A stretch of 64,000 nucleotides of DNA from Pseudomonas sp. MWU15-20650 (GCF_023242475.1 NZ_JALJFG010000020.1:1-64000), one strand, 5' to 3'; positions 52,086 to 60,693 are shown, counted from the first letter of the stretch. Made by a program: numbers and translations. Notes: a model not told the origin generated them from the sequence alone.

Positions 52086-52826
52086 TCAGCGCGCGCGCCA
52101 CTCTCCCAATCGCCCCCGCAAGCGGGCCGCGCACTGGCTATGCAGTTGGCTGACACGCGATTCGCTGACCCCCAGGACCTCACCGATTTCCTTGAGGTTC
52201 AGCTCTTCGTCGTAGTACAGCGCCAGCACCAGGCGCTCACGCTCCGGCAAATTGGCAATCGCGTCCGCCAACGCACTCTGGAAACGCTCATCTTCCAGGT
52301 CGCGGGACGGTTCAAGATGTGCACTCGCGCCGTCCTCGTGCAGCCCTTCGTGTTCGCCGTCCTGTAGCAGGTCGTCGAAACTGAACAGGCGGCTGCCCAA
52401 GGTATCGTTCAAAATCCCGTAGTAATCGTCGAGACTCAATTGGAGTTCGGCCGCAACTTCATGATCTTTAGCGTCACGACCGGTTTTTGCTTCAATTGAG
52501 CGAATTGCGTCACTGACCATGCGCGTATTGCGGTGTACCGAGCGCGGCGCCCAATCGCCTTTACGGACTTCATCGAGCATCGCACCACGAATACGGATAC
52601 CCGCATACGTCTCGAAACTCGCACCTTTGCTCGCGTCGTATTTGGTCGAGACTTCAAGCAGACCGATCATGCCAGCCTGGATCAGGTCTTCGACCTGCAC
52701 ACTGGCAGGCAGGCGTGCCAGCAAGTGATAGGCAATGCGCTTGACCAGTGGCGCATAGCGCTCGATCAATTCGCCTTGGCTGTCACGTGCCGACTTCTTG
52801 TAAAGGTTGTAGCCGCTGGATGTCAT
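52086..52826 (-). CDS. fliA: Flagellar sigma factor FliA (sigma-28)
   Basis: This 246-residue sigma-70-type factor has region 2 (LIERYAPLVKRIAYHLLARL, VEDLIQAGMIGLLEVSTKYD, FETYAGIRIRGAMLDEVRKG), region 3, and region 4 (LPERERLVLALYYDEELNLK, EIGEVLGVSESRVSQLHSQ). It transcribes late flagellar and chemotaxis genes, here including cheV from the GCCGATAA promoter. The ATG at 52826 overlaps the fleN stop by four bases (ATGA). Confidence 0.96.
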   Translation of the reverse strand: MTSSGYNLYKKSARDSQGELIERYAPLVKRIAYHLLARLPASVQVEDLIQAGMIGLLEVSTKYDASKGASFETYAGIRIRGAMLDEVRKGDWAPRSVHRNTRMVSDAIRSIEAKTGRDAKDHEVAAELQLSLDDYYGILNDTLGSRLFSFDDLLQDGEHEGLHEDGASAHLEPSRDLEDERFQSALADAIANLPERERLVLALYYDEELNLKEIGEVLGVSESRVSQLHSQCAARLRGRLGEWRAR

Positions 52827-53656
52827 AGCACAGGTCCTGCGCTCGTCTGATGCACCAATCGCTCGACGAAAAACTCCAGATGCCCTCGAGGGTTGGCAGG
52901 CAGCGGCCAAGTATCGACCTTCTGGGCAATGGCCTTGAACGCCAGTGCGCACTTCGAACGGGGAAACGCTTCATAGACTGCGCGCTGCTTTTGCACAGCC
53001 TTGCGCACACACTCGTCATAGGGAACTGCGCCCACGTATTGTAAGGCGACATCGAGGAAGCGATCTGTGACCTTGGTCAACTTGGCGAACAGGTTTCGCC
53101 CTTCCTGTGGGCTTTGAGCCATGTTGGCCAGCACGCGGAAGCGATTCATGCCGTAGTCGCGGTTAAGCAGTTTGATCAGGGCATAGGCGTCGGTAATCGA
53201 GGTCGGCTCGTCACAGACCACCAGCAGCACTTCTTGCGCAGCGCGCACGAAGCTGACTACGGACTCGCCGATCCCGGCAGCGGTGTCGATCACCAGCACG
53301 TCGAGGTTATCGCCGATGTCACTGAATGCCTGGATCAGGCCGGCATGCTGCGCCGGACTCAGATGCACCATGCTCTGGGTGCCCGAAGCGGCCGGCACGA
53401 TACGAATGCCACCGGGGCCCTGGAGCAGCACATCGCGCAGCTCACAGCGGCCCTCGATCACATCGGCAAGCGTGTGCTTGGGGGTCAACCCCAGCAGAAC
53501 GTCCACGTTCGCCAAGCCCAGGTCAGCATCCAGCAGCATGACGCGACGGCCAAGCTCTGCCAGGGCCAGGGACAAATTCACTGACACGTTAGTTTTCCCG
53601 ACGCCACCCTTGCCGCCGGTCACCGCGATCACCTGTACGGGATGCATGCTGCCCAT
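52823..53656 (-). CDS. fleN: Flagellar number regulator FleN (FlhG)
   Basis: This 277-residue MinD/ParA-type ATPase has the P-loop AVTGGKGGVGKTNVSVNLS, DADLGLANVDVLLGL, and LVIDTAAGIGESVVSFVRAA. FleN binds the activator FleQ and limits flagella to one or few at the pole, with FlhF. An alternative ATG lies three codons downstream. The upstream gap to flhF holds a small ORF. Confidence 0.95.
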   Translation of the reverse strand: MGSMHPVQVIAVTGGKGGVGKTNVSVNLSLALAELGRRVMLLDADLGLANVDVLLGLTPKHTLADVIEGRCELRDVLLQGPGGIRIVPAASGTQSMVHLSPAQHAGLIQAFSDIGDNLDVLVIDTAAGIGESVVSFVRAAQEVLLVVCDEPTSITDAYALIKLLNRDYGMNRFRVLANMAQSPQEGRNLFAKLTKVTDRFLDVALQYVGAVPYDECVRKAVQKQRAVYEAFPRSKCALAFKAIAQKVDTWPLPANPRGHLEFFVERLVHQTSAGPVL

Positions 53657-53665
53657 TTTATTTCT

Positions 53666-53755
53666 TTACCTTGTCTTGCTTAGACGCAGGCTACATGGCT
53701 TGGCCGCGTGAATCGCTTGCAGACCATCGATGTAGGTACATTTCACGGTGTTCAT
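53666..53755 (-). CDS. Possible 29-residue small protein between flhF and fleN
   Basis: On the minus strand an ATG at 53755 preceded by GAGGACAGG opens a 29-codon ORF (MNTVKCTYIDGLQAIHAA…) ending TAA at 53666. It lies seven bases after the flhF stop and nine before the fleN ATG. The spacing, ribosome-binding site and full use of the gap are what a real gene or a coupling/leader peptide would show. It has no recognised family, and conservation cannot be judged here. Confidence 0.4.
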   Translation of the reverse strand: MNTVKCTYIDGLQAIHAAKPCSLRLSKTR

Positions 53756-53762
53756 CCTGTCC

Positions 53763-55079
53763 TCAACCGACCCGCTTTGCCGGGTGGTGGTAAAGATCGG
53801 CGAACATGTCAGCCATCGCTTCCTCGCTAGGCTCTTCTTGCATTTGCACACTGACGGCACGGCTGACCAACTGATGACGGCGCGGCAGATGCAAATCATC
53901 CGGGATCCGCGGCCCGTCGGTCAGGTAGGCAACCGGTAATTCATGACTGATGGCCAGGCTCAACACCTCGCCGAGGCTCGCGGTTTCATCGAGTTTAGTC
54001 AGGATGCAACCGGCCAGGCCGCAGCGCTTGTAGCTGTGATACGCAGCGGTAAGAACTTGTTTCTGGCTGGTGGTTGCAAGCACCAGGTAATTTTTTGACT
54101 TGATACCACGCCCGGCCAGGCTTTCCAGTTGCATGCGCAGGGCCGGATCGCTGGCTTGCAGGCCGGCGGTATCGATCAGCACCACGCGCTTGCGCAGCAA
54201 CGGGTCGAGGGCATTGGCCAGGGACTGCCCCGGGTCGACGTGGGTCACCGGTACATTGAGGATACGGCCCAGGGTCTTGAGTTGCTCCTGGGCGCCAATG
54301 CGGTAGCTGTCCATGCTCACCAGCGCGAGGTTTTGCGCGCCGTACTTGAGCACATAACGGGCCGCCAGCTTGGCCAGGGTGGTGGTCTTGCCCATGCCGG
54401 CCGGGCCGACCATGGCGATCACGCCGCCCTCTTCCAAAGGTTCCAGTTGCGGCGTGACGATCATCCGCGCCAGGTGAGCCAGCAGCATGCGCCAGGCTTG
54501 GCGAGGCTCTTCGACTTCGGCGGTCAATGCCAGCAGGTCGCGAGACAACGGCCCAGACAGGCCGATGCGTTGCAGGCGACGCCACAGGTTGGCTTGTTGC
54601 GGCTTGCTGCCTTGCAGTTGGGTCCACGCTAAAGAGCCAAGCTGCACTTCCAGCAATTCACGCAGGCCATTGAGTTCAAAGCGCATCGAATCGAACACAC
54701 GCGGGTCAACGGCAGCGGCCGGGGCTGGCGCTGCAGGACGCGGCGGTTCTTTGAATGTCGGTTCGACCAGCGGCTCGGCGGCGGTCAGCGGCAGGCCGGC
54801 GAACAACTGGCGATTGGTGGTGGCATCGCTGTCGCCACGCATGCTCAGTTCAGCCTGGGCCGACACAATCCGCGAGGCGGTTTTGCGCAGCTCGTCCTCA
54901 AGTTCCATGTTCGGCACGCGCGGGGCCAGTGCCGAGGGGGTGTAGTCCAGGGCAGCCGTCAACTCGACACCACCGGCAATACGACGGTTACCGATAATCG
55001 CGGCGTCGGCGCCCAGCTCATCACGTACCAGTTTCATGGCCTGACGCATATCGGCGGCGAAAAAACGCTTAACTTGCAT
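53763..55079 (-). CDS. flhF: Flagellar SRP-like GTPase FlhF
   Basis: This 438-residue protein has an N-terminal basic region (VKRFFAADMRQAMKLVRDEL), a variable linker, and an NG GTPase domain. The P-loop is MVGPAGMGKTTTLAKLAARY (near residue 226), followed by SMDSYRIGAQEQLKTLGRIL, VLIDTAGLQASD and LTKLDETASLGEVLSL. It marks the pole for flagellar assembly together with FleN. It is 11 bp downstream of flhA. Confidence 0.96.
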   Translation of the reverse strand: MQVKRFFAADMRQAMKLVRDELGADAAIIGNRRIAGGVELTAALDYTPSALAPRVPNMELEDELRKTASRIVSAQAELSMRGDSDATTNRQLFAGLPLTAAEPLVEPTFKEPPRPAAPAPAAAVDPRVFDSMRFELNGLRELLEVQLGSLAWTQLQGSKPQQANLWRRLQRIGLSGPLSRDLLALTAEVEEPRQAWRMLLAHLARMIVTPQLEPLEEGGVIAMVGPAGMGKTTTLAKLAARYVLKYGAQNLALVSMDSYRIGAQEQLKTLGRILNVPVTHVDPGQSLANALDPLLRKRVVLIDTAGLQASDPALRMQLESLAGRGIKSKNYLVLATTSQKQVLTAAYHSYKRCGLAGCILTKLDETASLGEVLSLAISHELPVAYLTDGPRIPDDLHLPRRHQLVSRAVSVQMQEEPSEEAMADMFADLYHHPAKRVG

Positions 55080-55090
55080 AACCCACTACC

Positions 55091-57223
55091 TCAGCCGTTG
55101 GGCCCTACTGTCGCGACAATAGTCACTTGCTTGTTGTCAGGAATTTCCTGATAAGCCAAAACGTGCAAATTCGGCACTGCCAGGCGTCCAAACCGCGACA
55201 ACATCGCTCGGACCGGCCCTGCCACCAACAGAATCACCGGGTGACCCGCCATTTCCTGGCGCTGCGCCGCTTCGATCAACGAACGCTGCAGCTTTTCAGC
55301 CATGCTTGGCTCCAGCAGAACGCCCTCTTCCTGGCCCTGCCCTGCCTTCTGAATACTATTGAGCAATATTTGTTCCAACCTTGGTTCCAAGGTGATAACA
55401 GGCAGCTCAGACTCAATGCCTACAATGCTTTGCACGATTGCACGGGACAATCCGACGCGCACCGCAGCCACCAGAGCGGCAGTATCTTGACTCTTGGCGG
55501 CATTGTTGGCGATAGCCTCGGCGATGCTGCGAATGTCGCGCACCGGCACCTGTTCGGCCAACAGCGCTTGCAACACCTTGAGCAATTGCGACAGCGACAG
55601 CACGCCCGGCACCAGCTCTTCGGCCAGTTTCGGTGAGGCTTTGCCCAGCAAGCCCATCAATTGCTGGACTTCCTCGTGGCCGATCAACTCGTGGGAGTGC
55701 TTGTACAGAATCTGGTTGAGGTGCGTGGCGACCACCGTGCTGGCGTCGACCACGGTGTACCCCAGCGATTGCGCCTGGCTGCGCTGGCTGACTTCGATCC
55801 ACACCGCGTCCAGGCCAAAAGCCGGATCTTTGGCGGTGATGCCGTTCAGCGTACCGAAAACCTGGCCGGGGTTGATCGCCAGTTCGCGGTCCGGGTAAAT
55901 CTCCGCTTCGGCCAGGATCACGCCCATCAAGGTCAGGCGGTAGGCACTGGGCGCCAAATCGAGGTTGTCGCGGATATGCACGGTCGGCATCAAGAAGCCC
56001 AGGTCCTGGGACAGCTTCTTGCGCACGCCCTTGATCCGCGCGAGCAATTGGCCACCCTGGTTGCGATCCACCAGCGGAATAAGGCGGTAGCCGACTTCCA
56101 GGCCGATCATGTCGATCGGCGTCACGTCATCCCAACCCAACTCCTTGGTTTCCTGGGCGCGAGCCGGCGATGGCAGCAAGTCCTGCTGGCGGGCGATTTC
56201 CTGCTGGGCTTGAACCTTGATCGCATTTTGCTTGCGCCAGAACAGGTAAGCCCCACCGGCCGCCATGGCCGCCATGCTCAGGAACGACACATGGGGCATG
56301 CCCGGCACGACCCCCATGATCGCCATGATGCCGGCCGCCACGGCCAGCGCCTTGGGCGAGGCGAACATCTGGCGGCTGATCTGCTTGCCCATGTCTTCGG
56401 AGCCCGAAGCACGGGTCACCATGATGGCTGCCGCTGTAGATAACAACAGTGATGGCAATTGCGCCACTAAACCGTCACCGATGGTCAGCAAGGCGTACAC
56501 CCTGCCCGCATCGCCGAAGGTCATGCCGTGCTGGAAGATGCCGACCGCCATGCCGCCGATCAGGTTGATAAACAGAATCAGCAGGCCGGCGATGGCGTCA
56601 CCGCGTACGAACTTGCTGGCACCGTCCATGGAGCCGTAGAACTCGGCTTCCTGGGCCACTTCCAGGCGGCGCGCCTTGGCCTGGTTCTGGTCGATCAGGC
56701 CGGCGTTGAGGTCGGCGTCGATGGCCATCTGTTTGCCGGGCATGGCATCGAGGGTAAACCGCGCGCTCACCTCGGAAATCCGCCCGGCGCCCTTGGTCAC
56801 CACCACGAAGTTAATGATCATCAGGATCGCGAACACCACGATACCGACCACGTAGTTACCGCCGATCACCACCTCACCGAACGCCTGGATCACCTTACCG
56901 GCGGCGGCGTGGCCGTCCTGGCCGTGCAGCATCACCACCCGTGTGGAGGCCACGTTCAGCGCCAGGCGCAACAGGGTCGCAATCAGCAGGATGGTGGGGA
57001 ATACCGCAAAATCCAGCGGCCGCAGCGCGTACACGCAAACCAACAGCACGACGACGGACAGGGCAATGTTGAAGGTGAAGAACACATCGAGCAGGAACGG
57101 CGGCATCGGCAACATCATCATTGCCAGCATCACCAGCAACAACAACGGCACACCCAGATTGCCCCGCGACAGGTCAGTCAGGGTGCCACGTGCCGTGTTG
57201 AGCATTTGAGAGCGATCTACCAC
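55091..57223 (-). CDS. flhA: Flagellar export gate protein FlhA
   Basis: This 710-residue protein has an N-terminal membrane half (LGVPLLLLVMLAMMMLPMPP, FLLDVFFTFNIALSVVVLLV, FPTILLIATLLRLALNVAST, conserved GDAIAGLLILFINLIGGMAVG) and a C-terminal cytoplasmic half that receives export substrates and chaperones. The start is taken as GTG 57223 (reading MVDRSQMLNTARG), with GAGGA six bases upstream; this matches the P. aeruginosa N-terminus, and the longer frame upstream crosses the sigma-54 promoter. Confidence 0.95.
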   Translation of the reverse strand: MVDRSQMLNTARGTLTDLSRGNLGVPLLLLVMLAMMMLPMPPFLLDVFFTFNIALSVVVLLVCVYALRPLDFAVFPTILLIATLLRLALNVASTRVVMLHGQDGHAAAGKVIQAFGEVVIGGNYVVGIVVFAILMIINFVVVTKGAGRISEVSARFTLDAMPGKQMAIDADLNAGLIDQNQAKARRLEVAQEAEFYGSMDGASKFVRGDAIAGLLILFINLIGGMAVGIFQHGMTFGDAGRVYALLTIGDGLVAQLPSLLLSTAAAIMVTRASGSEDMGKQISRQMFASPKALAVAAGIMAIMGVVPGMPHVSFLSMAAMAAGGAYLFWRKQNAIKVQAQQEIARQQDLLPSPARAQETKELGWDDVTPIDMIGLEVGYRLIPLVDRNQGGQLLARIKGVRKKLSQDLGFLMPTVHIRDNLDLAPSAYRLTLMGVILAEAEIYPDRELAINPGQVFGTLNGITAKDPAFGLDAVWIEVSQRSQAQSLGYTVVDASTVVATHLNQILYKHSHELIGHEEVQQLMGLLGKASPKLAEELVPGVLSLSQLLKVLQALLAEQVPVRDIRSIAEAIANNAAKSQDTAALVAAVRVGLSRAIVQSIVGIESELPVITLEPRLEQILLNSIQKAGQGQEEGVLLEPSMAEKLQRSLIEAAQRQEMAGHPVILLVAGPVRAMLSRFGRLAVPNLHVLAYQEIPDNKQVTIVATVGPNG

Positions 57224-57284
57224 CGGTATTCCTCGGGTCCTTGAAGCAAAGTTTTGACGCTGGAGGGCGACTTGGAGGCGGGGT

Positions 57285-57300
57285 TGCAAGAAGCCTTCCA
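57285..57300 (-). promoter_or_regulatory. Sigma-54 promoter of flhA
   Basis: On the minus strand TGGAAGGCTTCTTGCA (57300-57285) fits the sigma-54 pattern TGGCACG-N4-TTGC, with GG and GC at the required spacing. It lies 62 bp upstream of the flhA GTG. RpoN/FleQ control of flhA is established in P. aeruginosa, supporting the call. Confidence 0.7.
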
Positions 57301-57370
57301 ACTTTTGTTCTCCGCCTCGGATGACTTTGCCAGCGACCGCATCTACTGGGTGGAATCGGTTCAAATGTGG

Positions 57371-58552
57371 TTTTGTGTGCAGCCGGGTAATGGCGAGGAA
57401 AATTCCGACATGGATTTGGGGTTAGCCCTGAGAAATGTGATCTCTAGTCCCCGTACGCCGCTGCAAACGCAGCGAAACCCTCGCCTCGGCCAATGCCTTG
57501 AGCGCAGCGGATGACACGCTCCAAACTGTGGGAGGGGGCTTGCTCCCGATGGCTGAGTGTCAGGCACTGATATTTTGACTGATCCACCGCTATCGGGAGC
57601 AAGCCCCCTCCCACATTTGGTTTTGTGTGCAGTCGGGTAATGGCGAGGAAAATTCCGACATGGATTTGGGGTTACCCCTGAGAAATGTGATCTCTAGTCC
57701 CCGTACGCCGCTGCAAACGCAGCGAAACCCTCGCCTCGGCCAATGTCTTGAGCGCAGCGGATGACACCCTCCAAACTGTGGGAGGGGGCTTGCTCCCGAT
57801 GGCTGAGTGTCAGGCACTGATGTTTTGACTGATCCACCGCTATCGGGAGCAAGCCCCCTCCCACATTTGGTTTTGTGTGCAGTCGGGTAATGGCGAGGAA
57901 AATTCCGACATGGATTTGGGGTTACCCCTGAGAAATGTGATCTCTAGTCTCCGTACACCGCTGCAAACGCAGCGAAACCCTCGCCTCGGCCAATGCCTTG
58001 AGCGGCGACTTGGCCTTTGACCTGGAAGGTTCGAAACGAGAGCAGTTGCTGGCTGATCGCATACACACTGGCGCAGAACCGACGAGCGCCGCAAGCAGCA
58101 GGTGACACGCTCCAAACTGTGGGAGGGGGCTTGCTCCCGATGGCTGAGTGTCAGGCACTGATGTTCTGACTGATCCACCGCTATCGGGAGCAAGCCCCCT
58201 CCCACATTTGGTTTTGTGTGCAGTCGGGTAATGGCGAGGAAAATTCCGACATGGATTTGGGGTTACCCCTGAGAAATGTGATCTCTAGTCTCCGTACGCC
58301 GCTGCAAACGCAGCGAAACCCTCGCCTCGGCCAATGTCTTGAGCGGCGACTTGGCCGTTGACCTGGATGGTTCGAAACGAGAGCAGTTGCTGGCTGATCG
58401 CATACACACTGGCGCAGAACCGACGAGCGCCGCAAGCAGCAGGTGACACGCTCCAAACTGTGGGAGGGGGCTTGCTCCCGATGGCTGAGTGTCAGGCACT
58501 GATGTTCTGACTGATCCACCGCCATCGGGAGCAAGCCCCCTCCCACATTTGG
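57371..58552. repeat. Four-copy tandem array of REPIN-bearing units
   Basis: Units start at 57371, 57621, 57871 and 58212 (each at TTTTGTGTGCAG). The first two are 250 bp and the last two 341 bp, differing by a 91-bp internal segment after the shared GCCAATG…TTGAGCG. Every unit ends with the same REPIN (57528-57615, 57778-57865, 58118-58206, 58459-58547). Copies are nearly identical, so amplification or homogenisation is recent. Long units contain an open plus-strand reading (SETLASANALSGDLAFDLEG…) ending TGA before the REPIN, without a start codon; it may be a gene relic. The array fills most of the 1.36-kb gap between flhA and the cold-shock genes. Confidence 0.93.
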
Positions 58553-58585
58553 ACTGTGTTCTGTCTGGGAATGATTGGGTGGGCT

Positions 58586-58789
58586 TTAACGAGGTCGTAT
58601 ATTCGCAGCTTGCGGGCCTTTTAAACCTTGTGTGATGTCAAACTCTACTTTTTGGTTTTCTACCAGGCTTTTGAACCCCTCCGTCTGAATTGCCGAAAAA
58701 TGGGCAAAAACATCCGCACTCCCATCATCCGGGGTAATAAAACCATACCCCTTCTCCGCGTTGAACCACTTCACCTTACCTGTTGCCAT
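58586..58789 (-). CDS. Cold-shock-domain protein (CspA family)
   Basis: This 67-residue protein is a single cold-shock domain with intact RNA-binding motifs RNP1 (KGYGFITP) and RNP2 (DVFAHFSAI) and the usual KVKWFN start. It binds single-stranded nucleic acid, acting as an RNA chaperone or antiterminator. It lies 12 bp downstream of another, divergent cold-shock-like gene and is likely co-transcribed with it. It is unusual to find it inside the flagellar export cluster, between flhA and flhB. Confidence 0.93.
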   Translation of the reverse strand: MATGKVKWFNAEKGYGFITPDDGSADVFAHFSAIQTEGFKSLVENQKVEFDITQGLKGPQAANIRPR

Positions 58790-58801
58790 TGCCGTTCTCC
58801 T

Positions 58802-59023
58802 CTACACCGCTGGCCCCACCTGGGTGTCATTGCTCGCACTGACGGGGAGCGCATAAACGCCCTTGGGTTTATGGATCATCTGAAACGTTACCGGCTCACC
58901 AATCGACAGTGCAGCCCAATGCCAATCGCTCCAATCGATGAAAACGTTTTCTTCGCCGCCATCCAGCGCAATCAACCACTCTCCCCGGGTCAACTCATAG
59001 GATTTGACAGTACCTGTAGCCAC
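58802..59023 (-). CDS. Divergent cold-shock-domain-like protein
   Basis: An ORF of about 73 residues if started at GTG 59023 (reading VATGTVKSYELTRGEWLIAL, parallel to MATGKVKWFN of its neighbour). TTG 59029 and ATG 59047 are alternatives; GGGGAGAG lies upstream. The beta-barrel pattern is recognisable, but RNP1 is lost (TRGEWLIAL in place of KGYGFI) and RNP2 is altered (ENVFIDWSDWHW). So RNA binding is probably weakened or changed. It is 12 bp upstream of the intact csp gene, and a palindromic operator-like site lies about 90 bp ahead. Confidence 0.65.
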   Translation of the reverse strand: MATGTVKSYELTRGEWLIALDGGEENVFIDWSDWHWAALSIGEPVTFQMIHKPKGVYALPVSASNDTQVGPAV

Positions 59024-59110
59024 TTTCAAGACGGCTCTCCCCTGCATCTCGGTTACTACATACGCGCAGTGCTTGGTAGGTAATAAACAACGGAAAGCAC
59101 CCTTTGACTA

Positions 59111-59126
59111 CTGTCAAAGTTGACAG
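59111..59126. promoter_or_regulatory. Palindrome copy 1 ahead of the cold-shock pair
   Basis: CTGTCAA and TTGACAG form a perfect 7-bp inverted repeat around AG. The same 22-bp stretch (59108-59129) recurs at 59406-59427 ahead of the next cold-shock-like gene. On the minus strand it contains TTGACA, so it may be an operator overlapping a -35 element. Confidence 0.6.
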
Positions 59127-59159
59127 GTAGACGTGAGCGACCGATGAGTGTTAGGCGAA

Positions 59160-59336
59160 TCATGCATCCGGGGATTTTTTTCGCTTGCGGGGGTTTCGCG
59201 GCTTGGGAGGGGTGGGTAGCACTTCACTGCATTGCGTGCCTGCCGACTGAACGGCAACCGCGTTTCCATCGCGATCTCGGGCAATAAAGCCGATGCCCTT
59301 GACCGCATCAAACCACCTGACCGTACCCCTATCCAT
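59160..59336 (-). CDS. Truncated cold-shock-like protein with basic tail
   Basis: This 58-residue ORF starts at ATG 59336 with GGGAGG six bases upstream. It begins like a cold-shock domain (GTVRWFDAVKGIGFIARDRD, RNP1 present) but loses RNP2 and the rest of the barrel. It ends in a Pro/Arg/Lys-rich tail (PKPRNPRKRKKS). It might be a decayed csp gene or a small nucleic-acid-binding protein. The good ribosome-binding site and the upstream palindrome shared with its neighbour argue that it is still expressed. Confidence 0.55.
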   Translation of the reverse strand: MDRGTVRWFDAVKGIGFIARDRDGNAVAVQSAGTQCSEVLPTPPKPRNPRKRKKSPDA

Positions 59337-59408
59337 CACCGCCTCCCGAGCCGCGCAGGGCTGCACGGCTCATCGCTCTATCAAACAGTGAAGGCGGCGT
59401 AGTGGCTA

Positions 59409-59424
59409 CTGTCAAAGTTGACAG
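59409..59424. promoter_or_regulatory. Palindrome copy 2 ahead of the truncated cold-shock-like gene
   Basis: This is the second copy of CTGTCAA-AG-TTGACAG, with identical flanks, 73 bp upstream of the ATG at 59336. The matching distance and orientation at two cold-shock-like units suggest a shared regulator or promoter element. Confidence 0.6.
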
Positions 59425-59439
59425 GTAAACAGCCCTCTC

Positions 59440-59539
59440 TGTAGGAGCGAGCTTGCTCGCGAAGATGGGTAACGATAACGCAGGAAGCCAGGATGAACTC
59501 GCCGACGGTGAGTTTTTCGCGAGCAAGCTCGCTCCTACA
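59440..59539. repeat. REPIN (TGTAGGAGCGAGC type) upstream side of the cold-shock genes
   Basis: TGTAGGAGCGAGCTTGCTCG is mirrored by CGAGCAAGCTCGCTCCTACA at the right end. It separates flhB from the cold-shock genes and is the same subtype as the motC-motD element at 46475. Confidence 0.85.
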
Positions 59540-59553
59540 GTGAGCAGCAGCGT

Positions 59554-60690
59554 TCAGGAATCGCGACGCAGGTCCGGCGGGATAGGCAGGTCCTTGAGCG
59601 GCTCCGGCCGCTTGCCCTTGCCGGCGCGGTATTGGCGGATCTGGTAGACATAGGCCAACACCTGCGCCACCGCCAGGTATAGCCCGGCAGGGATTTCCTG
59701 ATCCAGATCCGTGGAGTAGAAAATCGAGCGCGCCAGTTCCGGCGATTCCAGTAGCAGAATGTCATTGGCCACGGCGATTTCGCGAATCTTCAGCGCGGTA
59801 AAGTCGCTGCCCTTGGCCAGCAACATCGGCGCGCCGCCCTTCTCCGGGTCGTACTTGAGGGCCACGGCGTAGTGGGTCGGGTTGGTGATGACCACATCGG
59901 CGTCGGGCACCGCCGCCATCATCTTGCGCTGGGACATTTCGCGCTGCAGTTGGCGAATGCGTTGCTTGACCTCGGGGCGGCCTTCCTGGTCCTTGTGCTC
60001 GTCGCGCACTTCCTGCTTGGTCATCAGCAGCTTCTTATGGCTTTCCCACAGCTGGATCGGCGCATCCACGGCGGCAATGATGATCAGCCCGCAGGCCATC
60101 CATAGCGCACTCCAGCCCACCACTTGCACACTGTGAATGATCGCCGACTCCAGCGGCTCATGGGCAATGCGAAGCAAGTCGTCGATGTCGGACGACAACA
60201 CCGTCAGCGCTACAAACAGGATCAGGATAAATTTCGCCAGGGCCTTGAGCAGCTCCACCAACGCCTTGCCGGAGAACATGCGCTTGAGCCCGGGCCCCGG
60301 GTTCATGCGGCTGAACTTGGGCGCCATGCTGCCCGCCGCGAACAGCCAGCCCCCCAGGGATACCGGCCCGATCAGCGCCGCCAACAGCAAGGTGATGAGC
60401 ACCGGTTGTACCGCCAGGATCGCGATCTTGCCCGAATGCAGCAGGTACAGGCCCATGGCGCCAGGGCTCAACAGCACCTCGCGGGGCAGGGAGAAGTTGA
60501 GTTTCATCAACTCCATCAGGTCCAGCGCCAGGCCACCGCCGTAAATCAGCAGGCCACCGGCGCCGGCCAGCATGACGGCCAGGGTGTTGAGCTCTTTGGA
60601 GCGGGCGATCTCGCCCTTTTCCCGGGAGTCCTTTTTACGTTTCTCCGTGGGGTCTTCTGTTTTGTCCTGGCCACTCTCGCTCTCGGCCAT
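59554..60690 (-). CDS. flhB: Flagellar export switch protein FlhB
   Basis: This 378-residue protein starts with a charged cytoplasmic stretch (TEDPTEKRKKDSREKGEIAR), has four membrane helices, and a cytoplasmic domain with the self-cleavage site VITNPTHYAVAL (cut after Asn). FlhB switches export from rod/hook to filament substrates. It follows fliR by three bases. Downstream, instead of flhA, come a REPIN, three cold-shock-like genes and the tandem array. Confidence 0.96.
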   Translation of the reverse strand: MAESESGQDKTEDPTEKRKKDSREKGEIARSKELNTLAVMLAGAGGLLIYGGGLALDLMELMKLNFSLPREVLLSPGAMGLYLLHSGKIAILAVQPVLITLLLAALIGPVSLGGWLFAAGSMAPKFSRMNPGPGLKRMFSGKALVELLKALAKFILILFVALTVLSSDIDDLLRIAHEPLESAIIHSVQVVGWSALWMACGLIIIAAVDAPIQLWESHKKLLMTKQEVRDEHKDQEGRPEVKQRIRQLQREMSQRKMMAAVPDADVVITNPTHYAVALKYDPEKGGAPMLLAKGSDFTALKIREIAVANDILLLESPELARSIFYSTDLDQEIPAGLYLAVAQVLAYVYQIRQYRAGKGKRPEPLKDLPIPPDLRRDS

Positions 60691-60693
60691 GGC

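Noticed and set aside
57590..58546. Repeated minus-strand ORFs of 75-121 codons in the tandem array
   Set aside because: They start inside REPIN arms and repeat only because the DNA repeats. The shared MSEFSSPLPD… N-terminal reading has no family and no proper ribosome-binding site.
57371..58552. CRISPR array
   Set aside because: Units are 250-341 bp with near-identical content, no short repeats with unique spacers, and no cas genes.
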